Shown here one piece after another: positions 43,577 to 52,955 of a stretch of DNA of 64,000 nucleotides. The position numbers and the translations under genes were made by a program. The notes beneath the pieces are model-generated. The model searched no databases. It was given only the letters and a program-made list of their open reading frames with translations, and was not told where the DNA came from. Within the stretch, counting starts at the first letter, position 1. Every line of letters starts with the position of its first letter. The stretch is from Heligmosomoides polygyrus polygyrus (taxonomy: Eukaryota > Nematoda > Chromadorea > Rhabditida > Heligmosomidae), in the NCBI GenBank assembly GCA_947396885.1, contig OX377205.1, positions 56,392,969-56,456,968 of the forward strand. The letters run 5' to 3'.

Positions 43577-45265
43577 TCAATTAATTTCCAATGTATTCAA
43601 CGTTTTTAAGACGGTTCCAACCGCAATAAGGTCGCCATGCGCACATGTTCTATGGGATACCATGTGTTTGCAAGTGTCTGCGGAGACCGTTTGCTCCTGC
43701 GTAGTAATTTTCTGCGTGCGGGCGCCGAAAAAGTTTACAGAAAATATGGCTGTTTGCGTGACTATACGACAGACATGTGCTGGGCTCTTATACCGAATCG
43801 TATTTGGGCGGTAGACTTTCACTTTAAGAGGAGCTGCTGCCGCAGTCCAGGACAGAAGAATTCCTGTGCAGTTAATGTCAGAGGGCACTTTCCAATAGCT
43901 TACTGGAGCTTTATTAGAGCATAGAAGGGGTGGAGAAATTTGCGCACTGGAAACCTGAGAAAGAACCGTTAAAGCGAACATGCAAATATAGGGCCAGCTA
44001 GAGGATGAGCAAGGGAGCGACCGACTACGTGACGGACGTTCTTCTTCCTCCTCAGCGTGAATGTTTAGGTTACGGGTTGCAAACGCTAAGTCCGCCAACG
44101 CGTTATTTCTTTCAATTAAGGCGGCTATGTGAGCATCTTTCTGCTCGTTGGTGAGCGGCTCTTGATGAACAATGGGCGTACTGTTACCATATGATTCGAG
44201 TTCCAAAACTTTCGAAGTAGTACGGCTATTGCTAGTCCTCGGATTTGTTTCTAATCTGCGCTCCCGCTGGGGGATCGCGTTGCGCGCATCGCCGTACTGA
44301 TTATTGCGCAACTGTGGATTCCTGGCTTGGCTAAATGGCGCTGCGTTTGGGCGCCAGCTGTTGCTACGATAAAATGGCTTTGGAGGAGCTAAATTGGCAG
44401 GGGGGAGGGTATAGCGGCAAAATGTCTGAATGTGTCCCATTCTGCCGCATCGGAAACATGTTACGTCAGAATTGGGGGCACGTTCATTTACTCGACGACT
44501 GAAACGAGAATAAGAATTAGAATTATTATTGCTAAGTGAAAAACTATTACCAAAGCCACCGCGCCTTTGATTAGATCTGGAAGTTCTACCGGCGTCGACT
44601 CTTGAGGTGCTAATGACATTAACTGGTGGTAAATGAGGTTGAGAACCTGGAAAAATACTCATGCTATTAGCCGCATCCGCGAGAAGCGACTCGTACGTAA
44701 TGGCTTTTATTACTGCCTCATCAAAGGTGGCAGGGTTTGCCGCCTTCACATGGAAACGCAGGCTGGGTTTTAAGCGATCCACGAACTCGTCCAACAATCT
44801 TTCGTTTTGGGCAAGCCTGGTTTGTCCCCGAGTTACCTTCTTTACAATATGCTTGAGTCTCTCAGCAAAAGCACGCGCGCCCTCCGTTTGACTTTGCCTG
44901 CAATCGCATAGCTGCTGGCGAGCTAAACTCCGAAAATGTGGAGATTCAAAATGACTACGCATGCGTTCTACAATGCTGTCGAAATCGTTCTTGCTTTCCT
45001 CCGACATCTCGTCCACTAGATCGCGAGCTTCGCCTTCCAGATACCCCACCAGGGTGTTGGTCTTGAGCTGGTCCGGTAATGGCGGGTTGACCATTCTTAC
45101 GGCATCTTCGAAACTGCGGAACCAGGTTTCGAAATCGCGACCATCCGCTCCGAAAAATGGTTTCAAGGTTTTTGGCGCGAGCTGCCCGAAGGTCAGGCCG
45201 CTAGGAAACGCTGCTACAGCGTCGCCTTGTATGGGCAACATCTCACTCTCACTTTTACACTCCAA
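43577..45265 (-). CDS. Gag with CCHC zinc knuckle, then TM1 and Env ectodomain start
   Basis: Residues 30-210 form a Ty3/gypsy-type capsid (LKPFFGADGRDFETWFRSF; VGYLEGEARDLV; FVDRLKPSLRFHVKA), matching the retrotransposon Gag domain. A basic Asn/Ser/Arg-rich nucleocapsid region carries one zinc knuckle, C270-x2-C273-x4-H278-x4-C283. After an acidic EEEEE patch comes a hydrophobic segment at about 420-440 (YICMFALTVLSQVSSA) that looks like a signal anchor. A Cys-containing stretch continuing the ectodomain follows. The frame ends at an in-frame UGA (43577-43579), but the same frame runs on directly into Env/Pol without another stop. Either the UGA is a recent nonsense mutation, or it is read through. 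Confidence 0.88.
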   Translation of the reverse strand: MECKSESEMLPIQGDAVAAFPSGLTFGQLAPKTLKPFFGADGRDFETWFRSFEDAVRMVNPPLPDQLKTNTLVGYLEGEARDLVDEMSEESKNDFDSIVERMRSHFESPHFRSLARQQLCDCRQSQTEGARAFAERLKHIVKKVTRGQTRLAQNERLLDEFVDRLKPSLRFHVKAANPATFDEAVIKAITYESLLADAANSMSIFPGSQPHLPPVNVISTSRVDAGRTSRSNQRRGGFGNSFSLSNNNSNSYSRFSRRVNERAPNSDVTCFRCGRMGHIQTFCRYTLPPANLAPPKPFYRSNSWRPNAAPFSQARNPQLRNNQYGDARNAIPQRERRLETNPRTSNSRTTSKVLELESYGNSTPIVHQEPLTNEQKDAHIAALIERNNALADLAFATRNLNIHAEEEEERPSRSRSLPCSSSSWPYICMFALTVLSQVSSAQISPPLLCSNKAPVSYWKVPSDINCTGILLSWTAAAAPLKVKVYRPNTIRYKSPAHVCRIVTQTAIFSVNFFGARTQKITTQEQTVSADTCKHMVSHRTCAHGDLIAVGTVLKTLNTLEIN

Positions 45266-46631
45266 AACTCGCTCCTTTTTAGCTGAAGGTGAACGTACCT
45301 CGTCGATAGTGGGAAGCTTAGGGTCGTTGGGTGATCGCTACGAAGGGGTTGACCTGGAACGCTTAATGGTAAAGGCGCGAGAGACGATGGACGTCTGCAA
45401 TGTATGCTTTGAGTCCTAGACTACTTTTATAGGGGGGAAGTACGAGACAGGTGCAAGCTGGCCTGGGATAACATGTTTTGCTTCGGAACGGCGAATGGTG
45501 GAGGGCTTTTTGTGCAGACAAAGAACGATGTCTTACTCATGCGTACGGTAGACAAAAAAAGGGCACGCGGGGAGGAAGTGAACTTTCTGGACGGCAGGAG
45601 CGAAAACATGCAAAAAGAGGTCTGAGAAACGGGGCTCCGCTGCTGGCAATTCGGGAAGATTCTGCGCAAACACGACGGAAAAGTTCAAATGTGTCCGCAG
45701 ACAAAGACCTACCCGTGAAAACAGCGAATACTGTAGCCTAGACAGCGGCCGTGCAATACAGTGAATGAGCGGCTCTGGTGGCGATTGGAGGCGTACGATG
45801 CCGTCTGTTCGCGAGGCGGTGTGCTACAGGACCGAGTGTATCCCGCGGGTGATCGTTTGATAGCGTTCGCGGGGAGGTACTTAACGAAGTCCGCGAGCAT
45901 GCCGCTGGGTGGGCTCGATGAGGCACTCGGCTATAAGGATGTTCTCCGTAGCACGTCCCTTCGTGTGGCCGCATATTCACCAGACAGTTTGGACGCCCTA
46001 CGGTCTGAATTGCGCAAGGGAGCCACGTGAACCCCGTCTTTGTGTCATTTTCTAGGCGCTACTAGACACATAATGGGCGCTGAACCCAGCTGTCAGATGC
46101 AGCGGTTGTCAGTACTCTCCACGTCCACCGCGGCCTAATTACGGTATTTCATTTGGATGCGAGGCGATTCCGTCGTAGTCCTAATATAACTAGCATCAGA
46201 CTTCATATTTATTTTAGGCAGTGTATGTAGCTCCAGGTCCCCGAGGGTGATGTGGATTTTACGGCCCTTTCCCTTTTTTGTTGGCGCCAAGACCACTCCA
46301 GTGTCTCTTTTTCCAAGTTCCCGTAGGGAGCAGCGTGGATTCCTCTTTAGGACATCCAAACAGTGGATTTTTCTTTCCATAAATGCGTTCCGGCACTCCA
46401 CAAGCAGCGCTCCAAAACACTGACTACGGAGGCAGTGAAGGAAGGAGGGAGAGGAGGCGTAGAAGGCGAAAGGAGCTGCGCAGAATTCCCCATCCGCCTA
46501 ACCTGGCTATCCCTCCTAAATTCACCTGCCCCCCGGTCGAGGCTTAAACCGGTCATCCCTTTGGGCCGATTGCTCATCCCCAAAGAGGCTCTACTACACC
46601 CCGAGATCGGGGATCGCGGCCTATCCTGAGA
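45266..46631 (-). other. Long 5' leader of the LTR element
   Basis: About 1.37 kb between the primer-binding site and the Gag ATG. It contains short upstream frames (for example 46135-46401 and 46347-46637) of unknown meaning, and a GTAAGA possible splice donor at about 45536. It could hold packaging signals or a leader intron. I see no known domain. Confidence 0.6.
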
Positions 46632-46649
46632 CCGCACTCGCTGCTACCA
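46632..46649 (-). other. Primer-binding site, probably initiator tRNA-Met
   Basis: On the minus strand TGGTAGCAGCGAGTGCGG starts at the last LTR base. The TGG plus an AGCAGCG acceptor strand fits the 3' end of eukaryotic initiator tRNA-Met; the tRNA identity is inferred, not matched to a tRNA here. Confidence 0.75.
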
Positions 46650-47098
46650 GTAATAATCTTGGTTAACCAGCCTCTGGTCATGACCCGGAATCAATTCATT
46701 TCGCATATTTATCTGCGATAATCTACAAAGCACGGAACGACAAGCCGGAACATGACTCGGCACAAGAGAAAACATGTCAACAACACATAACGGGAGATCA
46801 CTGGGCGCCGGAGTGGGGACGAACGCCGGCGTGGTCGGCGGAAGGAGCCGAAGCACCGCGATGAAGGGCTGGCCGGGTCCCTGGGTGCAGTCGCGCGTCC
46901 CTCAACCGTCCGGGTGGCAGTCCTCGCGAGTCCTTTGTCCTCGCTTATATAGGTCCGTCCTCCTCAAGTCCATGCCTGAAACAAGGAAGGGCAAGGGGCC
47001 GCGACGTTTGAAAGATACGGCCAGCAAAGAGAGAGGCAACACGGGGGTAAAATGTCAAAACGGGACTGACCACACCGATTCCTCCTTCGTCCCTTACA
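46649..47098 (-). repeat. 5' LTR (450 bp)
   Basis: Partner of 33906-34356, differing by two substitutions and one 1-bp indel. It starts TGTAAGGG and ends TTACT in element orientation. Confidence 0.93.
46944..46951 (-). promoter_or_regulatory. LTR TATA box
   Basis: TATATAAG on the minus strand, about 147 bp into the 5' LTR. The same box is in the 3' LTR (34201-34208). It is expected to drive the genomic transcript. Confidence 0.6.
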
Positions 47099-47102
47099 AT
47101 TG
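47099..47102. repeat. Target site duplication (right)
   Basis: ATTG, matching 33902-33905. Confidence 0.85.
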
Positions 47103-49091
47103 TAATTGTAGGGGAAGATTTTTAGACTACTCTTGGATGCGCCTGTAATACATCTGAATTTTATTGGGTCCTTGTGCATTTTAGGTAGGCAGTATATTAT
47201 AGGAATTTCGGTGTCACTGTTAATTCTTAAACCGTTATTCGTATTAAAAAGGTTGTGTTTACGTAAGATGTCAGATTCGTTATGATTGGGTATGTAATTA
47301 TACACTTTGTCTGCTTGATCTTTTGTTGTGAAGAGTACATTATGCCTATCAATGGCTATTCCCAGTTCTTTCATAGTTATTTTGAGGTAGTATTTTTTAC
47401 ATATTATATCGTAGTTGTTAGAGGCTTTGTCAAGCGGGCAAAAGACAAAGTGATCTTGGTAGTATTTTATTTGATTATATGGGATAATTTCAGATTTTTA
47501 TTTGTGTATTTATTTATTTACTACACAAAATGTGTGCCATAAATAATAAACAAAACAAATACAGTAGATTAAGTTAGACCACATACATGACAAATGTTCA
47601 GTTTGAGTGTTTTTCACTCCATTGGTGAATGTGGGAACTCCAGTTTGAAATTGGATAAATTGAGATCGATTTTAGATTTTTTAGATTTTAGATTTTTCTC
47701 AGTTATTATTTAATATAGGCTTGACTTTCTTCCTATAATGGAAAATAAAATATTTTTTTATTTGATTTATGTTTTAGCATTCAATTTATATTTATTTTTG
47801 ATCTTTTCGATAATACCGTCAATAGCGTCGTTATATATGACCTTCATTTATCTCTATCTAGTTTTTTACCTATTCGATATTTAGTGCCGTTACTAAGTAA
47901 TTTTCTTAGAGCTCTAACTTTAACAATTTCTAAATTACCTGTTATAATATGATTATGATGTTTGTCGATAAATTTATTATCGTTTACATAAATTGTTTGA
48001 CATAGAGAAGGATTAGATAAAATGTGAGAAATGTTATTGTTGACTTGGGCGCGTGTAGCGCAGTCGGAGGAGGCGCGACTGCACCCAATACCAGGTTGCT
48101 GGTTCGGATTTCCTGCCTAGGCCAACCAAGCTTTCCATCCCTCCGGGATCGGTGAATTGGTACCAGACTTGTCTGGGAAGGATAGAGCGCTGACTTGTTC
48201 ATCGGCTGGCCACCGCAAGTCATTGTATGCCAAATACGCATTCATGTCGCCTCCACGACATCCCGTAGAAGTAGAATGCGCTGTCGCATCCCAGAAGGGA
48301 TTGAGTAACGCCTCCTTTATCCTTATCCTTATTTAGTGACTTAGGAAACTTATTGTTATAAAAAATTTTGGTTGATATTGGAGGATCGTATTTGTAAACT
48401 ACTCCAAATGATAATTTATTTGATTGTAAAGTCTTCATAAATTCATTACTGTAGATGCTGTTAAATATTTTATTAAAGTTAATGATATCTAATTTAGTGT
48501 GTATGTAAGGTACTACTACATTAAAATAATCCTTTTGCACAGTAGTGTTTTTATCTTGTATGTGGTTATATTTAGCTGTTGTCAGTAAACAGTACAGAAC
48601 AAGTTTTGCTTTATGTTTATTATGTTTTAAAAAGGGTGGATCAAGACATAATTCCAACAGTTTTATTATATTTCTTTTCGAAAGACTTTTAAGGAGTCAA
48701 AAAAAAGTTCATAATGCAAAGGTTATTTTCATTGTTGTTGAAATAGTTCAGAACTTCAGTATATTTGTTGTGGTCCTTGTGTTTATTTTTTGTATTTTTT
48801 CTCTATTTGTTCTCTCCTTAATGATCTTTAATGAGAAGTTAGGATGGGTAACTTTACGCTTTAGAGGATTAGTAATGCTCGTTATATTACCATATCCTTT
48901 ATATTGTCATTAAGGCCCAGCGGATATGCAGTGTTGAGTAGTTTTATCCAGAAAAGTTCTTTATTGAGTAATATATTTTTGTCTGCATTGTTGTCTCGTG
49001 AATCTAAAATACAAACATCAAATTCCGACTTACAGTGGTGAACGTGAGTATATAAAACATTAAATTTCTTTTTATTATTTATGTAATACAC
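47103..49091 (-). pseudogene. Penelope-like retroelement with GIY-YIG upstream of RT (SINE inside, RT truncated)
   Basis: In minus-strand order, 48882-49091 ends with ELFWIKLLNTAYPLGLND, the C-terminal signature of a Penelope-type GIY-YIG endonuclease. 48350-48657 is a linker (DPPFLKHNKHKAKL; VVPYIHTKLD). After the SINE, 47840-48040 reads NHIITGNLEIVKVRALRKLL and GTKYRIGK, a region conserved before RT in Penelope-like elements. 47103-47374 begins RT with IPIIYCLPKMHKDPIKFRCI. The order GIY-YIG then RT is that of the Naiad/Hydra-type permuted elements rather than canonical Penelope. RT lacks its YxDD part, and stops are present. It abuts the LTR element. Confidence 0.75.
48047..48333 (+). repeat. 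tRNA-derived SINE, copy 2, inside the Penelope-like element
   Basis: Nearly identical to 5554-5854 through head (GCGCGTGTAGCGCAGTCGGA), body and (CCTTAT)n tail. It interrupts the Penelope-like reading frame. A short TGACTT is shared by both flanks, so the target duplication is weak or decayed. Confidence 0.85.
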
Positions 49092-49092
49092 C

Positions 49093-49160
49093 AGTCGTTC
49101 AGCGGCCTAGCGGCCGCCGACGACTGGTTGGGGGCTTCGCCCCCAAACCCCGAGAAGAAA
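49093..49160. repeat. Two adjacent strong hairpins
   Basis: First hairpin: CCAGTCGT ... ACGACTGG (outer 8-bp stem) around GCGGCC-TAGC-GGCCGC. Second hairpin: TTGGGGGC-TTC-GCCCCCAA. They lie just upstream (in element orientation) of the Penelope-like GIY-YIG region, so they may be its 5' end structure. Confidence 0.75.
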
Positions 49161-49490
49161 GAGGACACTCCGACCATCTTCCTTTCCCAACTTTTAGACC
49201 TTCATACTTTCATTGCGGTAAAGAACTGGTTTAACTACATAGAGTACAGCCATCAGACCGGCCTGTCGGCCTCACTGACGGCTTATCAACAGCTTCTTCG
49301 TAGTGATAATCGTAGTGATAACTTCTCATCATCCATTTTAGTTGCAACCTATGTCATGGTTTCTGCAGGAAGAACACCTTAACTACGTCGATTGCGGCAG
49401 GTTAGAAAGAAATAGAAAAAATGAAGAACATCCATGCATAATTTGATCAATATCGATTGATGGTGCTCGATACCTCAAAACCAAACTTCA
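49161..49490. other. No gene recognised
   Basis: Possibly 5' region of the Penelope-like element. The frame 49128-49382 has no motif. Confidence 0.4.
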
Positions 49491-49494
49491 GATT

Positions 49495-49622
49495 CGTGTT
49501 CAGCGACCTCGATTACCCCCGGGGCTAAAGTTTCGTGCCTCCCGAACGACATCCACAAAAAATCGATAATATCGATCGATATCGATTGCCTCCAAAAACC
49601 GTTCCCGTCGATGATCGTCTAA
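49495..49622 (-). repeat. ATCGAT-palindrome repeat, inverted copy
   Basis: Its reverse complement (GATCATCGACGGGA ... GGAGGCAATCGATATCGATC) resembles the units at 63290-63600. It sits directly before the minisatellite. Confidence 0.5.
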
Positions 49623-50452
49623 GTGCCCAGGCACGGTTGCCGACGTGTTCGGCACGTCTACGGTTCGCCATGCGTAGTCGCCGACGTGTTCGGCACGTCT
49701 ACGGCTCGCCATGCGCTGTCGTCAACGTGTTCGGCACGTCTACGGATCGCCATGCACGGTTGCCGACGTGCTCGGCTCGCCATGCACGGTTGCCGACGTG
49801 TTCGGCACGTCTACGGCTCGCCATGCACGGTTGCCGACGTGTTCGGCTCGCCATGCACGGCTGCCGACGTGTTCGGCACGTCTACGGCTCGCCATGCACC
49901 GTTTCCGACGTGTTCGGCACGTCTACGGCTCGCCATGCATGGTTGCCGACGTGTTCGGCACGTTTACGGCTCGCCATGCGCGGTCGCCAACGTGTTCGGC
50001 ACGTCTACGACTCGCCATGCGCGGTCGCCAACGTGTTCGGCACGTCTACGGCTCGCCATGCACGGTTGCCGACGTGTTCGGCTCGCCATGCACGGTTGCC
50101 GACGTGTTCGGCACGCCTACGGCTCGCCATGCGCGGTCACCAACGTGTTTGGCACGTCTACGGCTCGCCATGCACGGTTGCCGACGTGTTTGGCACGTCT
50201 ACGGCTCGCCATGCACGGTTGCCGACGTGTTCGGCACGTCTACGGCTCGCCATGCGCGGTAGCCAACGTGTTCGGCACGTCTACGGCTCGCCATGCGCGG
50301 TCACTAACGTGTTCGGCACGTCTACGGCTCGCCATGCACGGTTGCCGACGTGTTCGACACGTCTACGGCTCGCCATGCACGGTCGCCAACGTGTTCGGCA
50401 CGTCTACGGCTCGCCATGCGCGGTCGCCGACGTGTTCGGCTACTCAGTGCCA
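49623..50452 (+). repeat. GC-rich minisatellite, 41-bp unit
   Basis: About 21 tandem units built from GACGTGTTCGGCACGTCTAC followed by GGCTCGCCATGC and a variable ACGGTTGCC / GCGGTCGCC end. Some units are 30 bp long and lack the CACGTCTACGG block. Because 41 is not a multiple of 3 and the unit has no stop, all three forward frames are open for about 180-310 codons, so these frames are a repeat artefact. Confidence 0.95.
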
Positions 50453-50469
50453 CCATTCCAGTTGTGACG

Positions 50470-50488
50470 GAAACACACACACACACAC
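50470..50488. repeat. (CA)n microsatellite
   Basis: Short CA run after the minisatellite; 50489-50792 holds no recognised gene. Confidence 0.8.
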
Positions 50489-50792
50489 GCTTGCTCCTTT
50501 ATATATAGTAGGATATGCTCCCTTATCTTCTCCTTTAGGCATCTTGTCATGATGCCAACGTATTGGATGTTACATTTTTTACATGTGATGCAATAACCTA
50601 CGTTTTTGGAGCAACATGAAGAAGTTGCCGTCTTAAACGTGTTGAGATGTCAAAACATGCAAGTCGATTAAAACCAACCGGTCCTCTCTTTTCATGCTCG
50701 ATCGCTGTCGCTGTCGCCCCCGTCGTCCCGATGCTGCTGTCGCCTGTTCCTACTTATCGCTGGCTACTTGAGGGATGGCGGTGACAGCGCTA

Positions 50793-51525
50793 CCAGGGTG
50801 CGTAAAAAGTATTGACGCAGTAAATGACGGTTGTGGAAATAGTATTGCGCAGTAAGTTTTCAAATATTCACTTGAGAAATATGGAAAATGATCTTGCGAA
50901 CACGATAGAGTAACTCGTAATTGACATTGGCTCCTTTACTGTGAATACAAAAGCGAAAACGACGGAAAAATTCATGAGCACGCGCCGCAAGTACTCGCTT
51001 GGATTTCGTCCCGTGCTTTTAACAGGGTAGCCTTCTGCGACTGGTCACTTCTGTTGAAAGTAGCACAGACCTCATTCTCCAAAATCGCCTAAAAAGAGTA
51101 GTCCAGCGGATTCATGTTTATGCTGTGCTCGTCTGAGAAGCTGTCCACATCTGCGCGCGTTATCTGTTTGCTGTTATCGGACAGAGAGTGATAATTTTGG
51201 ATTTATACGTTATTGTGCTTGGACATATTGTAATCATCATCTGTTATGACAGAGCCGTGGCTGACGTTTGGATTGCTGACCTCTTTCCTCACCAACCGTT
51301 TCGAACAGCGCCAAATTCTCTTGTTAAGGAAGTATTCAGCTGTCTGCGTAACAGACAAAAAAGGCCACCGTAACGGCGACGATCATGTTTCTTCAGTTTT
51401 TTCGTGAGTGTTTTTTCAGCACAATACAGGAAACAAAAATAACACACAAAAACCTAGAGAGGTAGAAAGAGAAAGCTGGAGCTGAAACAAAATGTAGGTG
51501 CGTCAATACTTTTTACGCACCCTGG
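50793..51525 (-). mobile_element. Tc1/mariner-type element with perfect 27-bp TIRs, degenerate transposase
   Basis: CCAGGGTGCGTAAAAAGTAT and seven more bases (50793-50819) are repeated exactly inverted at 51499-51525. The interior minus strand retains a transposase trace near 50980-51160: SINMNPLDYSF (cf. DLNPLDY of Tc/mariner) and then ILENEVCATFNRS and LLKARDEI, with stops between. Most of the catalytic domain is gone, so this is a non-autonomous deletion derivative. A TA is present only on the left side. Confidence 0.8.
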
Positions 51526-51966
51526 ACAGCTAAAGGTCGGAAGAACTCGAAATTTGTGCAAGCGCTCGATCAGCTTAATCTATTATCCAATAAGGTATAC
51601 TCAATGGGTTTCAGTTTGATAAGAGGCCGTTCGCCTAGATGATGAGACATTTCCAAGGTTCTTTTAGATTTTCATGCCGATCAAAAGTTAATTCGTACTG
51701 CTTAAGGGATTCCTGCAGTTCAAAACCATCACGACCCTCATATACCGAAGACATATAGGGAGACTGCTTCAAATGAAGTATAGAAAAGAGTATAATCAGC
51801 AGGAAGGTGCTTTCAGTCCGAATTTCAATTGTCCTTTTTCCATGGGCTTCTCTTGCGTAAATACGTGCGCTACGCCTCGCTAGTGCTTCTCTTGCTCCCG
51901 TTCCGACGTATGAAATATTCACGTGTTTAACGTGTTCCAGGGCACGTTTTGGAAGCTTCGCACAGC
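51526..51966. other. No gene recognised
   Basis: Unassigned. The frame at 51635-52138 crosses two MITEs and is not a gene. Confidence 0.5.
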
Positions 51967-52066
51967 CTAAGGCCCGTTTATACTTCCGACGCCGAGCGTA
52001 AAGTGGCCAAATTGATATGGCCAATAAGTCGCGTCGCGTCGGCGTCGAAGTATAAACGAGGCCTAA
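51967..52066. mobile_element. Miniature palindromic MITE (about 100 bp)
   Basis: TAAGGCCCGTTTATACTTC with GACGCCG at the left and CGGCGTCGAAGTATAAACGAGGCCTAA-type sequence at the right (ends at 52066). The arms are about 28 bp. It abuts the larger element that begins TAAGGCGCC at 52064. Confidence 0.8.
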
Positions 52067-52955
52067 GGCGCCTTTTATACGCGCCTCGCCTCGCGGCGCG
52101 TTGTGATGGTTGACATAGCTACCGATTTTTCGCGCCACCCACCACGTTTGACAGAATTTCAGGTTGCGGTATTCGGCGAATGGTGCCGCTGGAGGGAACG
52201 GCGCGGCGCGATTAGCTGCGCCAGACTCGGTGAGAAGTGGGAGATTTCACCACCGAGATGAATCATTTTGTCTGAACTTCGTCTACAGGGAGTATTTGGG
52301 GTGCTGGTCACAAATCTTGTATCCGTTTTGCTTATTACGCTAGAGTTTGGGCGGAATCGGTGACCATGACCTTAGTCACCCATATCTTGCGTAACCTAGG
52401 AAGGGAATGGAGATCTGTAGACATTCCCGATGTTTCATCTACAGCGCTAAAGATGTGTTTAGTGCAAAATGTTCCCGGAATGGCCATATGAGAGAGAATT
52501 CTGAGTGATTCTCGTCAATGCGTATATTCCTACAGTTTTACTTTTGAACCCGCACAGGATCCAAATAAAGTGTCGTTTAGTGCCGTTTGTATTGCAGGGG
52601 ATTTGACACAATACCACACTCACCAGTTTCGACCGTATGTTGAGCGGATGACTTAAACCCTAGCCTTAAGAGAGGATTTGTCGTTCTCCACAGAAATCCT
52701 ACCACTAACATTGGCAAGATGCGTTCCTGATCAGCCAGACAAATCTTTTCTGTTCTAGTCTGACTCATGGACCGCCTTCTCCGCCATCTGTCAGGTGCAC
52801 GGACCATAGTGAGCAGAAGCTCGTCGCATCCCTGACGCTACCCTTCCTAAATGCAATCGCGCAGCGGCGCGTCAAATTCGGGGAGCGGAGCGACTGGCCG
52901 CCCGCGCCCCTTAATTGACGCGCCGCACCGCGGCGGGAGTACAAAAGGCGTCTAG
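52064..52955. mobile_element. GC-rich TIR element, copy 2 (about 0.89 kb)
   Basis: The left end TAAGGCGCCTTTTATAC and right end GTACAAAAGGCGTCTAGG are inverted. The interior matches 28705-29432 in reverse (CGGCGCGGCGCGATTAGCTG; GGTGACCATGACCTTAG). Non-coding. Confidence 0.75.

Larger units (their letters stand above)
33906..47098 (-). mobile_element. Complete Ty3/gypsy-type LTR retrotransposon with Env in the polyprotein and a helicase gene
   Basis: Two near-identical LTRs flank a minus-strand interior. A 4-bp target duplication ATTG lies at 33902-33905 and 47099-47102. In element order: LTR (46649-47098), primer-binding site, 1.37-kb leader, Gag, Env-like glycoprotein, protease, RT, RNase H, integrase (stop at 38339), a roughly 280-bp spacer, a UPF1-like helicase frame (38058-34389), polypurine tract, LTR (33906-34356). 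At 13.2 kb it is much longer than a typical 5-8 kb Ty3/gypsy element. RT before RNase H before integrase places it in Ty3/gypsy rather than Copia. The three LTR differences indicate a recent insertion. Confidence 0.93.

Noticed and set aside
43511..43621. Intron removing the Gag-Env UGA (TTTTCCAG acceptor at 43511, phase-0 GT at 43612 or 43621)
   Set aside because: The sequence between is open, in the same frame and looks like ectodomain, so a nonsense codon or readthrough is simpler; kept only as an alternative.
49093..49382. Hammerhead ribozyme of the Penelope-like element
   Set aside because: I could not find the conserved CUGAUGA and GAAA core in proper arrangement on either strand.
49623..50452. 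CRISPR-like look of a regular repeat
   Set aside because: Units are directly contiguous with no unique spacers, in a eukaryotic genome; it is a minisatellite.
49535..50552. Three overlapping 183-310 codon open frames
   Set aside because: They are the three frames of a stop-free 41-bp tandem repeat, not proteins.
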